From Nepenthes gracilis (lineage: Eukaryota; Streptophyta; Magnoliopsida; Caryophyllales; Nepenthaceae): a stretch of 64,000 nucleotides of DNA. Both the position numbers and the translations under genes were made by a program. Shown one piece after another: positions 35,675-47,877 of this stretch (position 1 is its first letter; each line of letters starts with the position of its first letter). The notes beneath the pieces were generated by a model. That model was not told the origin of the DNA, did no database searches, and saw nothing but the letters and a program-made list of their open reading frames with translations. The DNA lies in NCBI GenBank assembly GCA_033239525.1, contig BSYO01000005.1, positions 3,283,438-3,347,437 of the forward strand, given 5' to 3'.

Positions 35675-38600
35675 CTGCAGAAAACAGAAAAAATAGAGTC
35701 AATCACCAGTATTATCAACAAATATACAGAAAAAAGGGCATGGATTGGCCATCTAAAACTCTGAACTAAATCAAGACATACAAATCTTGTTGCCTGACCT
35801 CCACAGTGACCTCCGTTTCGAGTCAAAGAAGGATTAAAGGAAATATGCATGCTACAAATAAAACAATCTCTTGCCACAAAATACTAAGGGTAAGAAGAAT
35901 AGAAAGAAGCATTTGTTAAACTCCCCAAGTGATTTTGATAATTGAAGAAACTTTAAACGTTGAGCATATGATTTCTAGATGATTGTTAGGAACAATTAAG
36001 CCAAACTTCATCTACACAACTTCGAGAAAAATCACCACCCAAATAAATTACCGAACCCTTTATTTGACTTCTTGAACAAACAAATGATAACACACAAACA
36101 ATAATAGTAATCATGAAACAAGAAAACACAAGGGTTTTACGTGGCAGGCCCGTACCAAATGAAACAGTAAAATCACAAGATTTTAAGTCCATAAAATATC
36201 TACCATATACAAATTTGGTTACAATAAACCTAATAACATCATATTTGTTTTCACCACAAACATTGATAAAACAAGCAAAAACAATAAGTAGAGAAAACGA
36301 GACAAAATCACCGGTAAAGTGTTCTAAACATTGACTAGAGTAACGAACTAAAAATGACAAAGAATGGAATATAATTCAAGGCTCAAATGGTTGGCAAAAA
36401 TCTTCTTCTTCTCATCTCCCTTTTCTCACAGGTCAATGCTCAAAGGGTGTTTTACATCTTATACTGAATGCCTTAAAAACGAAGTGCCAGCTTTATATTA
36501 GCAATGGTGCATAAGTGCCCGTCATGTGCACGTCAAGCATGACTCCTCCTGTTATGCATGTGCATCCTTCATTAGCATATTAGGAGTGAACGCTTCTAAT
36601 TTTCCCTCACGTGCATTTTTAGATTCACATAAAGAGCCATATGTCCACTTGCTGAAAGTACCTTTCTCAAGTATGCATCGCACAATCCTTGTGCGAAGTT
36701 CCATTGAGCCAGAAAAATAATTGGAAGAATGTGTATACACAATGGATGACTCATAAAAGAGTGACCCATCCCAATAATGGTATGAAGAAGAATGTGAAAC
36801 TTCAAACTCAGGTTCAACTATTCAATGTCGAATTCCTTTCTTTCTTTCTTTCATAATATGGGGTTCAAGTTGATCTAAAAACAAAATATAAAACACAACT
36901 ACAGAAAGGATAACTACAAATTGGTATTTTTCAGATAGTGGGAGAGAAATATGTTGAGCAAATATAATTACCAAGAGAACAATTAAAGCTACCTAGGGAG
37001 TTGCAAAGGCACACACCCGATATGGGACCAGCTATGAGAAGTCACAATGCCTCAAGTTAGCTAAAGATAATATCAACTGTGCTTGCTTTAAGACATGAGA
37101 CTGAGATGGGAACCACAATGACTGCAGTCAGGGCTTTATAAATTGGACAAATCATAGATTACACCATCCTAAAATTGGAGGATGTGGTTCCACATGATAT
37201 AATAGTGCAAAAAACGGAACGGCCGTGACCTCCAAGAGAACTTTATGGATAATGTACCCATGAAAATAAAAACTTAACAATATCGGCATTACAGCTCTTT
37301 ATTCCACATGAAATAATGGGAGGCTCCTAAAGTTAAAGATAACAATTGGCTAAAAACCATTTTAGCATATAATTTATTCAAATACCGGCTACTCAAAGTA
37401 TGCTATACCATTCAATTAATCACATCTAGAATTCCTCTTTGATAGTAAGTAAGCATTTTTTTTTTTTTTTTGGATGGGGAAGCAGGAAACCAATCCCATA
37501 AACCATGATCTGCTGCAAAAATAGATTCGTGAAAGATCTGAAACAAGAAAAGAGCATATGAAATTTGATTGGACATTTTCTTTCTGTGTCAAACAGGCCC
37601 ATCCATGCGAAACATGTGAAAGTTGAAGGAGGATTCCAACACAGAATCTATCCATGTGATAACTTCACATGGAAGACAAATGTAAAGAGAACTAGAATTT
37701 TAAAGGACAACATCTAGCCACAAAAGAAAAAGTAAAGCAAAGTTGAAAGAACAACCACACGAAAAGTGGATCAGCTGCAGCTATGAAAGCATGCAAATAT
37801 TTCTCTGTCAAGAGAGAGAGAGAGCGACAGAGAACCACTAATTTCAGGAGTTATTGAACCAAAAGGGCACATCAAATTATTTCATTATGCAAGGGATAGA
37901 GCTACGGATATATTTTTCATAATTTCTCATCTTCCTATAAAAATTACAGGATAATTAAGTTCATAGGGAAAAAAAGAGAGAGAGAGCAATACAACAGAAA
38001 ATTTCTTATCAATTTAGTATTAGATTTGAAAGTGGCAAACCCAGAAGCTTCAAAATGAAAAGCGACTTAATGGAAAACAGGAGCAACATATAGCATTTAA
38101 GCATGTTCTTAACACTCAACCCAGAGAATCCAACATAATGAATGATGGTATGATTGGTCCTGACTAAGGAACTGTAGAATCTTGGCTGTCCACGTATGAT
38201 ATGGCTCACTGTGACATATGACAGCTGCAAATGACTTGGCCTAATGGCAAGATCAGTACTTTAGAACTCCCCATCCCAAAATCACCCTTCTTGTAGGACT
38301 CTCCTTCCCGAACTTACCCTTCACATTTTTTTGTAAATTTTCCAAGATTACCCAAAAGTTAGAGATATTACGGAATCAATCAGGAGTATATGTCATTTTA
38401 TACTATCATCAATTATTGAATATGCATGCCATTTTTAAAATGATTATAAAATTTAATTGATTATTAAGGTGTACAATTACTACATATCTTTTTATATTTA
38501 GTTAATTTTCCACAAAAATCTAGTAAATTAAGCAAATCATCGACGATAACAAACATAAAAATTAGGCATACATATTTACATATATTTTATAGTGTACATT

Positions 38601-39541
38601 TGTAAATAGCACTTCACGTGGCAGTATTTTATTAGGCAAAAGTTGATTTTATTGCTGTCACCCTCCAACGTGGCAGTTCTAAGTAGGTAATGTTCTTTAT
38701 GTTATTATATTAGCAAAACTTTTTACCTTTGCATCTGTCAATTGTCTATAGGAAGAGTGTATACAAATCATTCACATTGCAATGTGTCCGAATAAATCAA
38801 CCACAGACAAAATATTTACAGACTTGAACAAACAATTTAATCACCCTATTATAGGAGTACTTCTTTTTCTGGGGCCGATTGTAGTTTTTTTTCTAGAGAG
38901 AGAGAGAGAGAGAAAGCATCGAAAACATCAATTCAGAAGAAATCGTAAGGCCATGCACCCTGCTCCTCCAAAAACAATCGATTTCACTTAGAAATAATAC
39001 AAGAATCATCCAAAGTATCCATTAATTTGAACAAACCTAGTAAAATAAGAACTTAAACAAATTGACTAAGGGATTAAAATATTTGTTAGCCCGTTCAATT
39101 TTATAACAAGCGCGTTGAAATTAACAGCACAACAACCCAACTAATTCCAATAATTTAACATAGAGAAGATAAGTCCCCTTGGTAATTTCAATAACTTCTT
39201 ACCCACTTATTCAATAATACACAAATTCAGAAATAAGCCATATGATTGCCAGCAAAATAGGAAAAAGAAACTTACTTTTCGTCCTTGACGGCGAGGTTGA
39301 GGAGAGCGAGAAGGGCGGACTCCTTGCAATCGAGCGAGTCGGCTCGGAGCATGGAGACGAGTGGAGGGATGGCTGCGGAGAGCTGGCGGCGACATAGCTG
39401 GGATGTTTTAGTGAGTCGGCGGATCTCTTGGGCGGCCCGGATTTTGGCGTCGGTGTCGTTGGACTGGACAAGATCCAGGGTTTGTTGCACGCTCAGGTGC
39501 GCTGGGCCACCGGGGGAAGAGGAGTTACTCCTCGATTCCAT
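34819..39541 (-). CDS. Armadillo-repeat protein, U-box-domain-protein-4-like, no U-box; two exons
   Basis: Joining 39276-39541 and 34819-35674 gives 1,122 nt, 373 residues plus TGA. The intron (35675-39275) is GT-AG: GAAAA|GTAAGT and TTCTGCAG|AAAT. The protein is almost entirely armadillo repeats from about residue 18 (TLDLVQSND...AAQEIRRLTK) to about 300, e.g. AIPPLVSMLRAD, GVIPLLVKVLGHG, GVIPGLLELTVQG. A C-terminal helical part follows (KAKKMLAEMVQVSMEQSLRH). It resembles plant ARM-only relatives of PUB4, about 350 residues long. The family is a protein-interaction scaffold; the substrate or partner is not evident. There is no U-box, so E3 ligase activity is not expected. The start is the first in-frame ATG (MESRSNSSSP). 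It lies in tandem with DEGP7. Confidence 0.92.
35675..39275 (-). other. Intron of the armadillo-repeat gene, 3.6 kb
   Basis: Contains a probable solo LTR (35984-36741). It also has a T run near 37449-37470, GA microsatellites near 37808 and 38896-38913, and two copies of ACGTGGCAGT near 38617 and 38667. No coding exon recognised. Confidence 0.7.
35984..36741 (-). mobile_element. Probable solo LTR in the armadillo gene intron
   Basis: On the minus strand the sequence ends TTGTTCCTAACA at 35984. It contains GCCACGTAAAACCCTTGTG, a version of the CCACGTAAATC..TGTG block common in U5 of plant copia LTRs, and TATA-like sequence near 36490. The other end is less certain: TGTGTATACAC at 36741 gives flanks ATGAT and ATGGA (4 of 5). 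No internal domain is nearby. Confidence 0.5.
39276..39541 (-). CDS. Armadillo-repeat gene, exon 1
   Basis: Encodes MESRSNSSSPGGPAHLSVQQ to AVKDEK (88 codons plus 2 bases). GC-rich relative to its surroundings. The frame stays open upstream to 39646 but only from a TTG, not an ATG. Confidence 0.9.
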
Positions 39542-40328
39542 CGGATTCGTGGGGAACGTGAAGAGTAGGTAGCGGGGAGAGAAATCCGGGGAAAATTTTT
39601 GAAATTGAAACCAAGTTATTTGGCGTACGCGATCGATCGAGAGCAAGGGCTAGGGGGGGAAGGGAGAGGAAAAATCTATGAAGAAGATTTGAAGAAGGGA
39701 TTTTTTGGGGATTTGGAGGGGAGAGACGTAGCGAGGAGGGAAAACAAAGACTATGGAGGTGGCTTTGCTTTAAGCAACAGTTGAAGTCGCTTTTCAACGG
39801 CTTGTCGATCGACGGTTTTGGAGATATTTTTTTGTGGTTTTCAGCAACGATTTAAATCTCGCTACTCCATAAAATCCATTTAAGTTTTATCCCAATGCCT
39901 ACTATTAAAAAAAAAACACATGCAAAATAGAAATAAAATTAACAATATTATGAAGTTTACCCTTTAATATATAAACAAATACAAAATATGATAAACTTTA
40001 ATTGTCAAATTTAAATTATATTTTTAACAATTCTTATTATTTAAGTATCTTATAATTCACGCTTTTTTTATATTATATTATATAAATAAATAGTAGAATT
40101 TAAAATCAGGATATTTAAATATTTTAGATTTGTAATATATAAGTTATCAAGTGACTAATTGACCATCTTGTTAGGTTACCAAGCTACTTAGATATCGAGC
40201 TTTAATTCGTATTATAAGAATAAGCAAACTATTAGGTTACTAGCTAATAAAATCATTTTTATTGGGATAAAAGGAATACCAAATATTGATGGCAGAAGGC
40301 TAGTTAACCAATATAATTACACACCAAT
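39542..40328 (-). promoter_or_regulatory. Upstream region of the armadillo gene
   Basis: The first 250 bp upstream of the ATG are GC-richer, with CT-rich stretches on the sense strand and the palindromic GCGTACGCGATCGATCG near 39623. Beyond 39830 it turns AT-rich. No TATA box placed with confidence. Confidence 0.45.
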
Positions 40329-41129
40329 TGAAAAGGACTATTCGTCCCAAAGCACCATAATGTTTTGACGCCCTTTTTTTTGTGAAATATAAATTATAAT
40401 AATATATAATAGATGTAAAATATATTCTAATATAGATAAATCAAAATATATATATAACATGCAAATCAATAAGATGAGTAATAAAAACGTAATTTTTGGT
40501 GATAAAGAAAAATCTTGATAATAACGGCTATCGAGTAAAACCATTCGAGTTTCAACGACCAAAAAAGATATACACTAAAAAAATCAACTTACAAACCGAG
40601 TGGTACAGATGCGGTAACTTATTTGACTTACTCTCATCTTGTGATCCCTACTAATGAACTTATTGAATTTACCCGTGACAACGAAATTGGACATCTTTCG
40701 ATTTTCTTATCAATTTTTATTTTTATGCCATCAAATCATCGTACACCACTGGATCCTTATTTTCACGCCACCGACATCACTCACGAGGATTAACAAGCGA
40801 AAAAAATGTGTAACTAATCAAATGGAGAAGAGAAGAAAACTCTAAAACTTCAGTACATGAAGTAGAGAAGAGTTTTAATTGCCACTATTTAAAACTCAAA
40901 AACGAGAGACAGTAGCACAAGGAAGCCTTCAAAATTAGGTCTAAAAGTCCTTATTTTTGACAAGAAGGCTGCCCATTTATAAAAGAGCCCCGAAACAAAG
41001 TTTCAAAAAGTATAACTGTTGCAAACATACGCACCCATAGCGCTTGGCAAGCATGCCTAGGGTTACATGAATACACGCCCATAGTACTCAAGGGCAGCTC
41101 GGGCGAACTTCAAGCATAAGGGTCACTTA

Positions 41130-41270
41130 ATTGGCGCTCGAATGCTGATTAAGCGTTCCTCGAGTTTCGACTTCTTTGGAATCAACACTCAAACGTAGGT
41201 TGAGTGTGCCTCGAGCTCAGGCTTATTAGAAATTGACGCTCTAGTGTGGGTCAAACATGGATACCAGGAG
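41130..41270 (-). repeat. Tandem ~50-bp units in LTR U3
   Basis: Two and a half imperfect units, each running from AATTGGCGCTCGAAT-like sequence to CCTCGAG(T/C)T. Similar units occur in the partial LTR at 42930-43020. Confidence 0.7.
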
Positions 41271-42281
41271 ATGTGCAATGATGATCTTTGAGCAATAATC
41301 TGATGCAGTTTTTCTAAACAAAGGAAAATACACCAACAAACGATCAGATATGGTCATAGAATATATCAATTCAAAATACACCTAATAATCTCCCATTTTG
41401 ATAATTTCGTGATAAAACCTTCAAAAAAGATAATAATAAAAAATATAAATAAATTACAGGTTCAAATACTATCGAGATAAAACTTATGCATATAAAAATC
41501 TATTCCTAGTGGATAACAAACACAATACATAAAGAAGCTGTGGTGCTGAAAAATAACTATTGTTCCTATTCAATCATGGTTAGTATAAAAATAGATAACA
41601 TTAAGAGAACAATAATAGTAAACAAATAGATAAACACAAAGTATGATTGTAATATGAATCAAAGGTAAACATAATAACTAACCACAATGAAACTCCCCGT
41701 AACAAATGAAAGCCGCCCCTATGAAAATAATCTCCCTCTAAAAAAGAAAACCATATTACCCCCTTTTTATCATAAATGACCATAATGTATCAATCAGAGT
41801 CAGAAAACCCAGTGAACCCATCGGAGGGACTACCATGTTGAAACAAAATGAGTAGGAAACAAATAGATACACACATGGACATATATATCAAATGTATCAG
41901 ATTATCAAGTGTATACACATATGAAACGACACGACACTAGACAGCAAATGTGGGAGACAGCACAAGAATCTCCCCCTAGCTCTCCTAAAGAGAAATAACC
42001 CAAGCTCCCCCTCAAAAAAAATACCTTCCCTCTTGATTTTTTATTATCATTATTCAAGTTTAATTATTATTTTTAATAAAATTCATTAGGCTGCATGAAC
42101 ATATTTAGGGTAATGAAGCTCAATGGGAAATAAAATCACTCGTCTTGATCCATATTTTCTTTTTGAATTTAATCATTTTGTACAAAGTCATCACTCGATC
42201 ATTTAGAAAATTTGTGTAATAGACAAATGTGTTCGTCTTTGGACTAGAATTGAATTTGTTCCGAAATTTTGTTACAAAATA

Positions 42282-42320
42282 GTAAGGCCAAATATGTCCA
42301 ATTTTGCCACATCCATGGCA
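42282..42320 (-). pseudogene. Gag zinc knuckle remnant, fourth ligand lost
   Basis: Reads CHGCGKIGHIWPYYF on the minus strand. The expected last cysteine is Tyr. It belongs to the internally deleted copia element. Confidence 0.75.
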
Positions 42321-42471
42321 TGCCGAAACAAATTTAGTAGAGATATAAGATTTGTAACCTTGCTTCCTAGTGTAATTAAAACTATGTTTGAGGGTGGAAC
42401 ACTTAGTGCATTAGCAAGTGTCTTTGGAGGACCTCTTGACTGCTGATCAATACGGGTGGTGATGTGATACT

Positions 42472-42900
42472 TTATCTTGGAACAGAAATAGCTTGGACAA
42501 AGACAATTTTGGGGTTAATATTAGCTTTCAAGGCATTTTCAAAATATCCCAACCATATTTTATTTCTATTGACTTTTTCCAAACTGAGCATACGATCAAA
42601 TTGTTTGGATCCACTTGAAAATTGTTTAAGATCGTTTTGAGTACTTTCAAATTCCAATTCAAGGGTCTTGATCTTTTTGGTAAAGAAGCTATTCAATTTC
42701 TCAATCTTTTAATTTTTTATGTCTAACTCAAATTTAAGATTGACTTTTTCTTTTTCAATTTTTTATCAATTTATACTTCATGGATACATTAATTTTCTTG
42801 ATTTTTAAATATTTTTTAAACAATTTATCATACTCTTTTTGAATGTCATAGAATTGGCCTTCTTACTTATTCTCTGAGTCATTGATTTGATTAAGACTTT
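42472..42900 (-). pseudogene. Copia gag coiled-coil segment
   Basis: Frames read SFFTKKIKTLELEFESTQND, then LSLEKVNRNKIWLGYFENAL, and upstream LRNQSDIKLEESLNQINDSE. Lys/Glu/Asn-rich heptad-like sequence typical of the C-terminal part of long copia gag proteins. Broken by stops. Confidence 0.6.
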
Positions 42901-45900
42901 CTTCTAACTTAATGTCGCTCTGGTTTCTCAAATTGGTGCTCGAATGTGAGTTGTGCGTGCCTCGAGCTTGAGTTTCTCTGAAATTGATGCTCGAGCATGG
43001 GTCAAGCATGGATACCAGGAGTGCGCAATGACGATCTTCGAGCAATAATTTAATATAAATCTTTCAAACAAGGAAAAATATATCAACGAACGATCACACA
43101 TTATCACAAAATATGTAAAATCAAAATACCTCTAACACCAATGAAGATGCGGAAAGAGAAGGATTGTAAATTTTAATAATCCGTTCATAACTCTTAGTTA
43201 ACTTACGATCAATTAGACATTTTTAAATTGTATGCTATGCTAGCCGTAATGTAATATCTGAACGTCTAGTATGATCTAAGATATTAATAATTAATTTACT
43301 ATGAAGTTTGGTCTAGTTTAAAAAATTAAGTATAGAGTGGTTTGAAAAGACATCAAATTAATGCATAAGTCATGTATGAGTATATTTGAGACAGAATTAC
43401 ATTTTAGTATGCATATGAAAGCACTCGTAAGTATTTGTTCTAAAATTATAATACCTAATACATGCTTAATGAACACTTATATGTAGGCAAAATTAGCCTT
43501 TCTGCATAGTCTATGTATAACTGATACGTGCGCTAATATACTATTTAAGCAGCTTTTGTTATTATTTTATATACTTCTCAAGAAATTTTGAAAGAATTGA
43601 TAGAAGAAGAAGAAAGAGAATTAGATAGACCAAAGAGGAATAAATTTAAAGTGTATTCAAGCAAATATTTAATAAATCCAAATAAAATCAACTGTATGTG
43701 AATACATTTCTTCATCTATTATTAATTTTTTTAGAAAATCACTATTATATCTTATTCAAATGTTTATACATGTGGAGTTTGTCCCTTTTTTAGATTATAT
43801 TGTATACATGTTAGTTTTTTTTTTTCATTTCATGAGATTTTAGAGGCCTATGAATTAATTGAAGTATGTTACTTTAAAATTTTAAAATTTTTGAGAAATT
43901 ATCCGTGCTTGTCTCTTATGTGCAAGTATTTTACTAATAATTTTATTTTATTTTTTTGATTTATTTTTCAAATACGAGAAAAAATTTGTATATTTATTTT
44001 TTAAAGTAGAGTTTTTTATTTTAATCAAATACAAAATATTATAAAATATTGATAAAATATATTCAAACATATTTTTGTATATTTTTTTTAAATTAAAAAT
44101 CGAATATAATGTTAACGGATCTAAAAGGTGATACTTAACCTAACTATTAGAATAATATGTAATCAACTCATTTACGAATTATGAACAATGGCTTATAGGT
44201 TTTTGCTATATAGAAGTAATCATAATTTAATTTTTAATATTTTGTCTTTATTGACAAGATTATCATCGATCATTGTTTCATATATTTTTATATAATTTTT
44301 ATATATTTTATTAATATTTTGATATTATTAGTATTTCAACTTTCGATCATTATTATTGTCTCTTTATGTGTTTCATTTACAATTTTATATATAAATAAAT
44401 TATACGTGTTTTGCTAAATATTAAACCCACTCTTACCATTTTTTTACTAATACTTTATATAAGCATGCTTAAATGTCACTTAGAGAGATGTTGCAATTTA
44501 AGATCACACTTCTAAATGATTAGTTTAATAATATTATTATCTTATTTTTGATATTTTGATACAATTATGGTTTGGAATAGCTTTTGTCAAATTGTGTATT
44601 TTGGTAACCAACATGTTTATTATTCTAGATTTTATATATTCACAAATTAAATAATCGTTTAATAATGCTTTTATTTAGTTTTAGATTTTTGTTGATCAAG
44701 TGTGGATTTATCTTGGATACATTTTAAGATGTAACTTTTTATATATTTGACTTGTTTTTTATTATTAAAATTGTCTAATGGTAGCATTTATAGGGTTACC
44801 TCCTGATTTTAGGTTAAATTTTAATTATTAATTATTTAATTATGTATTTAAGACTAGGAACGTGACACGCAACCTATGAAGTACCTTCAAAAAAATTACA
44901 TTTATAATATAATTGTTCTATGAAGGCAATTCAATTATATATTAACAAATCTGACGGTTAGCTTTAAAGAATAATTATTCAATAAAAAATTTAAAACTCC
45001 TTAGAATGATCATGATTTCTTATTAAAGGGCACTAAGTCCTTAGAAGGAAAACTATATATAAGATAACTATTTATACGGGCTCTTTAAAATAAAAATAAA
45101 TAGTAAGTTTCTAGAAAATTAATCCAATTTTAGGCAAGACATAACACTTTGATAATTATAAATCTCTTTGATACAAAATAAAAAAAATATTTTATTTCAG
45201 CATTTTTTACTATCGAGGTGTTCAATAAAAATGGTATCGAGAGAATTGTTAGTTTATCCAAATATTTACTCTTAATTGAAATGATTTAAAATACTTTTTT
45301 GGACATAAGTCCTGCAACATGCAAACCTACGTATTCAAAATGTTATGAGCATATTCTTCAAATAACATTCTCTTAAAGAAACAAAAAACATAATGCATGA
45401 TATACTATTTTGTAGAAGTCAATTTTGCTCTAAATTTTAAGCATTATATTATTATTAATATTATATTGATTTGTACGCCAGATGATAAATTAAATAATTA
45501 TTCTTATAATTTGAGCTCCTAATTTACTTTATTATGTGCAATATTCGGTTAAAAGTTTCAAAATCTTGCTTTAAAATCGCTAAAATTAAAAATTTTGATT
45601 CACAATATATGTTAGTAAGTATTATTAAATATATTTTTTTAGAAAATTCCAAAAAATAAAGCATATTCACACAAAAAAGTCAGAGATCTATTATTAAGTA
45701 TTCCACACATGATATTTTCAAATATTTATAATGTATAATATATTTCTATAAATAAAGTTTTACATCTTCTAGCACTAATTGGAAGGATACAATCATTAGA
45801 GTTTTATATTTCTCTTATATCTTTAAAATTAAGGAAAAAAATATTTATATTTAAAAAAAATACAACTTAGGCTAGATTGGAGTTCAACAAGAACATTAAT

Positions 45901-46199
45901 ATTATCTATAAACTAAACATTTAGTTGTAATAATAACACCAAATTTGATTTGAAATATATGATAAAAAAAAAATATTGAGCTCTTTTCTAGATAAGTAAA
46001 GGGTGAGTGAAGTATTTCGATAATTTTTTCATATTAATTTTTTTCAGAGTTTAAAAAGGTGATATTTATACATTAAGTTAAACGTTTATTGCATAACTCA
46101 TTAAAAAATAAATTTAAGCATGTTCGTAAATCTTGGCCTGTATGGTTACGCAAGGCAACATGCTGTCTAGTATGTGGGACCGCACCGTGGACCGTGCTC

Positions 46200-47513
46200 A
46201 ACGCCCACCTATCCTAGCAATTTGGGCCTGACAATAACATCTCCTATGCTAAATATTTAATATGATTATTTATTTTTATAATAAATTGTTATACTTCTTA
46301 ATTATCTATCCATTTTCTGTATTCACCACAATTGAGAGTGCTAATTAAAAGACCTATAAATTAAAAACATATATTATGGTAATTTTTTATCCAAAAATAA
46401 ATTTTTAGCAAATTTTTTCCTATCTTTAAATTTTTCTATAAAATTTGATAAATTTAGACAAAATTTTAAAATTATAAAAAAAATTAAATATCTTATGTTA
46501 AAAAATAGTGTGGCGTAACGTATACTCTTAAAAGTCTTATTAAAAATGTCTAATATCCACGATAAGTAAAAAATAATGTTCAAGCTTTTCAAGCCCCTAG
46601 AAGTATTGTAGTGCATTAATATTCTACACATTATTTAAATAAGCTGTGATGATGAATAGATTTCTAAAATTATCATGAGGATGTTTGAAAATCTACATAA
46701 GATTGGTTGCCAACGGATACTATTCAGCATGGCCAAATGACTTAATAGTGTGGATAATGCTTGGGATAAACATTTAGGTCATTGATTACTCACGTAAATT
46801 AGTTTCTAAATGTCACCCTTAAGTGGGTGACTTTATGAGGCAACAGATGTATTTGAGTTTCAAGAGGAGTGAATGCTAACGATGCTAGAAGTTAGAAATG
46901 AGGCAACCCGATGTTATTAAAATTTTATGTCATTATTGCAAAACATGATGCATTTTAAGACCCGAGAATTAATACATGTAAGTATGATCGGGTGACTAAA
47001 GATATGTGACACTATAAATTATCTTCACGAATATTATAACTGCTCTCTCATATTAGCGCAAGTTTCTGAATATTAAAGATAGTGTAGCATAAACACGAGC
47101 AATGTACATCGATGGAATAGTAAATTTTTTATAATGGAGTGGAGGATAAAGTGCTATGTGTAATATATATGAGCAAATGTTAAATAGGGTATGAGAACCT
47201 ACCAATGGGTGCAATTGTCATTTTAATAGTGAGCTAAATGTTAAAATGTAATCGATATAACATTTGTTGATTGATTAAATTATGTATATGTCTTAAAATT
47301 ATTATAGATTATATAAGATTTATTCAAAAAGATCTGATCATGTGATTTTGGAGTAGAAAAATAATGACTTAATTTTAAAAAATCTTGATACCACAAGATT
47401 AATTTTTAATAGATAAAAATGAGACCTAATTCTTAACACCCACCTAGCCTAATAGTTTGGGCCTGACTATGGCATCTTGTATGCTTAATATTTAATGTGA
47501 ATATTTATTTTAT
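46200..47513. repeat. Pair of ~80-bp direct repeats 1.2 kb apart
   Basis: 46200-46280 and 47435-47513 share AAC(G/A)CCCACCTA, TTTGGGCCTGAC, and TAATATTTAAT-like ends in the same order. No coding sequence lies between. They could be remnants of a short non-autonomous element. Confidence 0.65.
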
Positions 47514-47831
47514 AGTAAATAGATTGACTTTTAGTAAATAGATTATTTGTATATTTTTAATATATGTAAATTTATAGATAAATAAGGTAAATAAATTAGA
47601 TCCTGTTAAATTTAGAAATTGGGCACAGTCATGGTGAAAATTTCATAACTAGCTTGGACTTTTTAACTTTTTTACAAATAAAAATATTAATTTTTGAGAT
47701 AGATACAAATTTTATTGAAAAGATTAATTCGGTAGACTATTTTTTTATATAAATAATATCTTTTATGAAAATATTATTTTTTAGAAATATGTATAAGTAA
47801 TTTTTTTAAGTACATATCTTAACAATATTTA

Positions 47832-47877
47832 ATACGCACGCGCGCGCGCACACACACATATATATATATATATATAT
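47832..47877. repeat. 46-bp alternating purine-pyrimidine compound microsatellite
   Basis: A strict alternation passing from CG-rich through (CA)n to (TA)n without a break. Such tracts can adopt Z-DNA. Confidence 0.95.

Larger units (their letters stand above)
40329..43137 (-). mobile_element. Internally deleted copia element with CCAAT target duplication
   Basis: CCAAT occurs at 40324-40328 and 43138-43142. Between them the plus strand starts TG and ends CTAACA. The 3' LTR runs from 41387 (TATTAGG, from TGTTAGG) leftward, next to the purine tract AAAATGGGAGAT. A partial 5' LTR (about 42925-43137) aligns with 41130-41387. The internal part retains only a coiled-coil gag segment (42470-42900) and a zinc knuckle. 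There is no pol. The sequence just inside the PPT resembles that of the 20.4-31.0 kb element, so they are related. The left boundary rests on the 5-bp match. Confidence 0.65.

Noticed and set aside
39542..39646. N-terminal extension of the armadillo protein
   Set aside because: The upstream frame begins with TTG, not ATG. The first ATG is at 39541.
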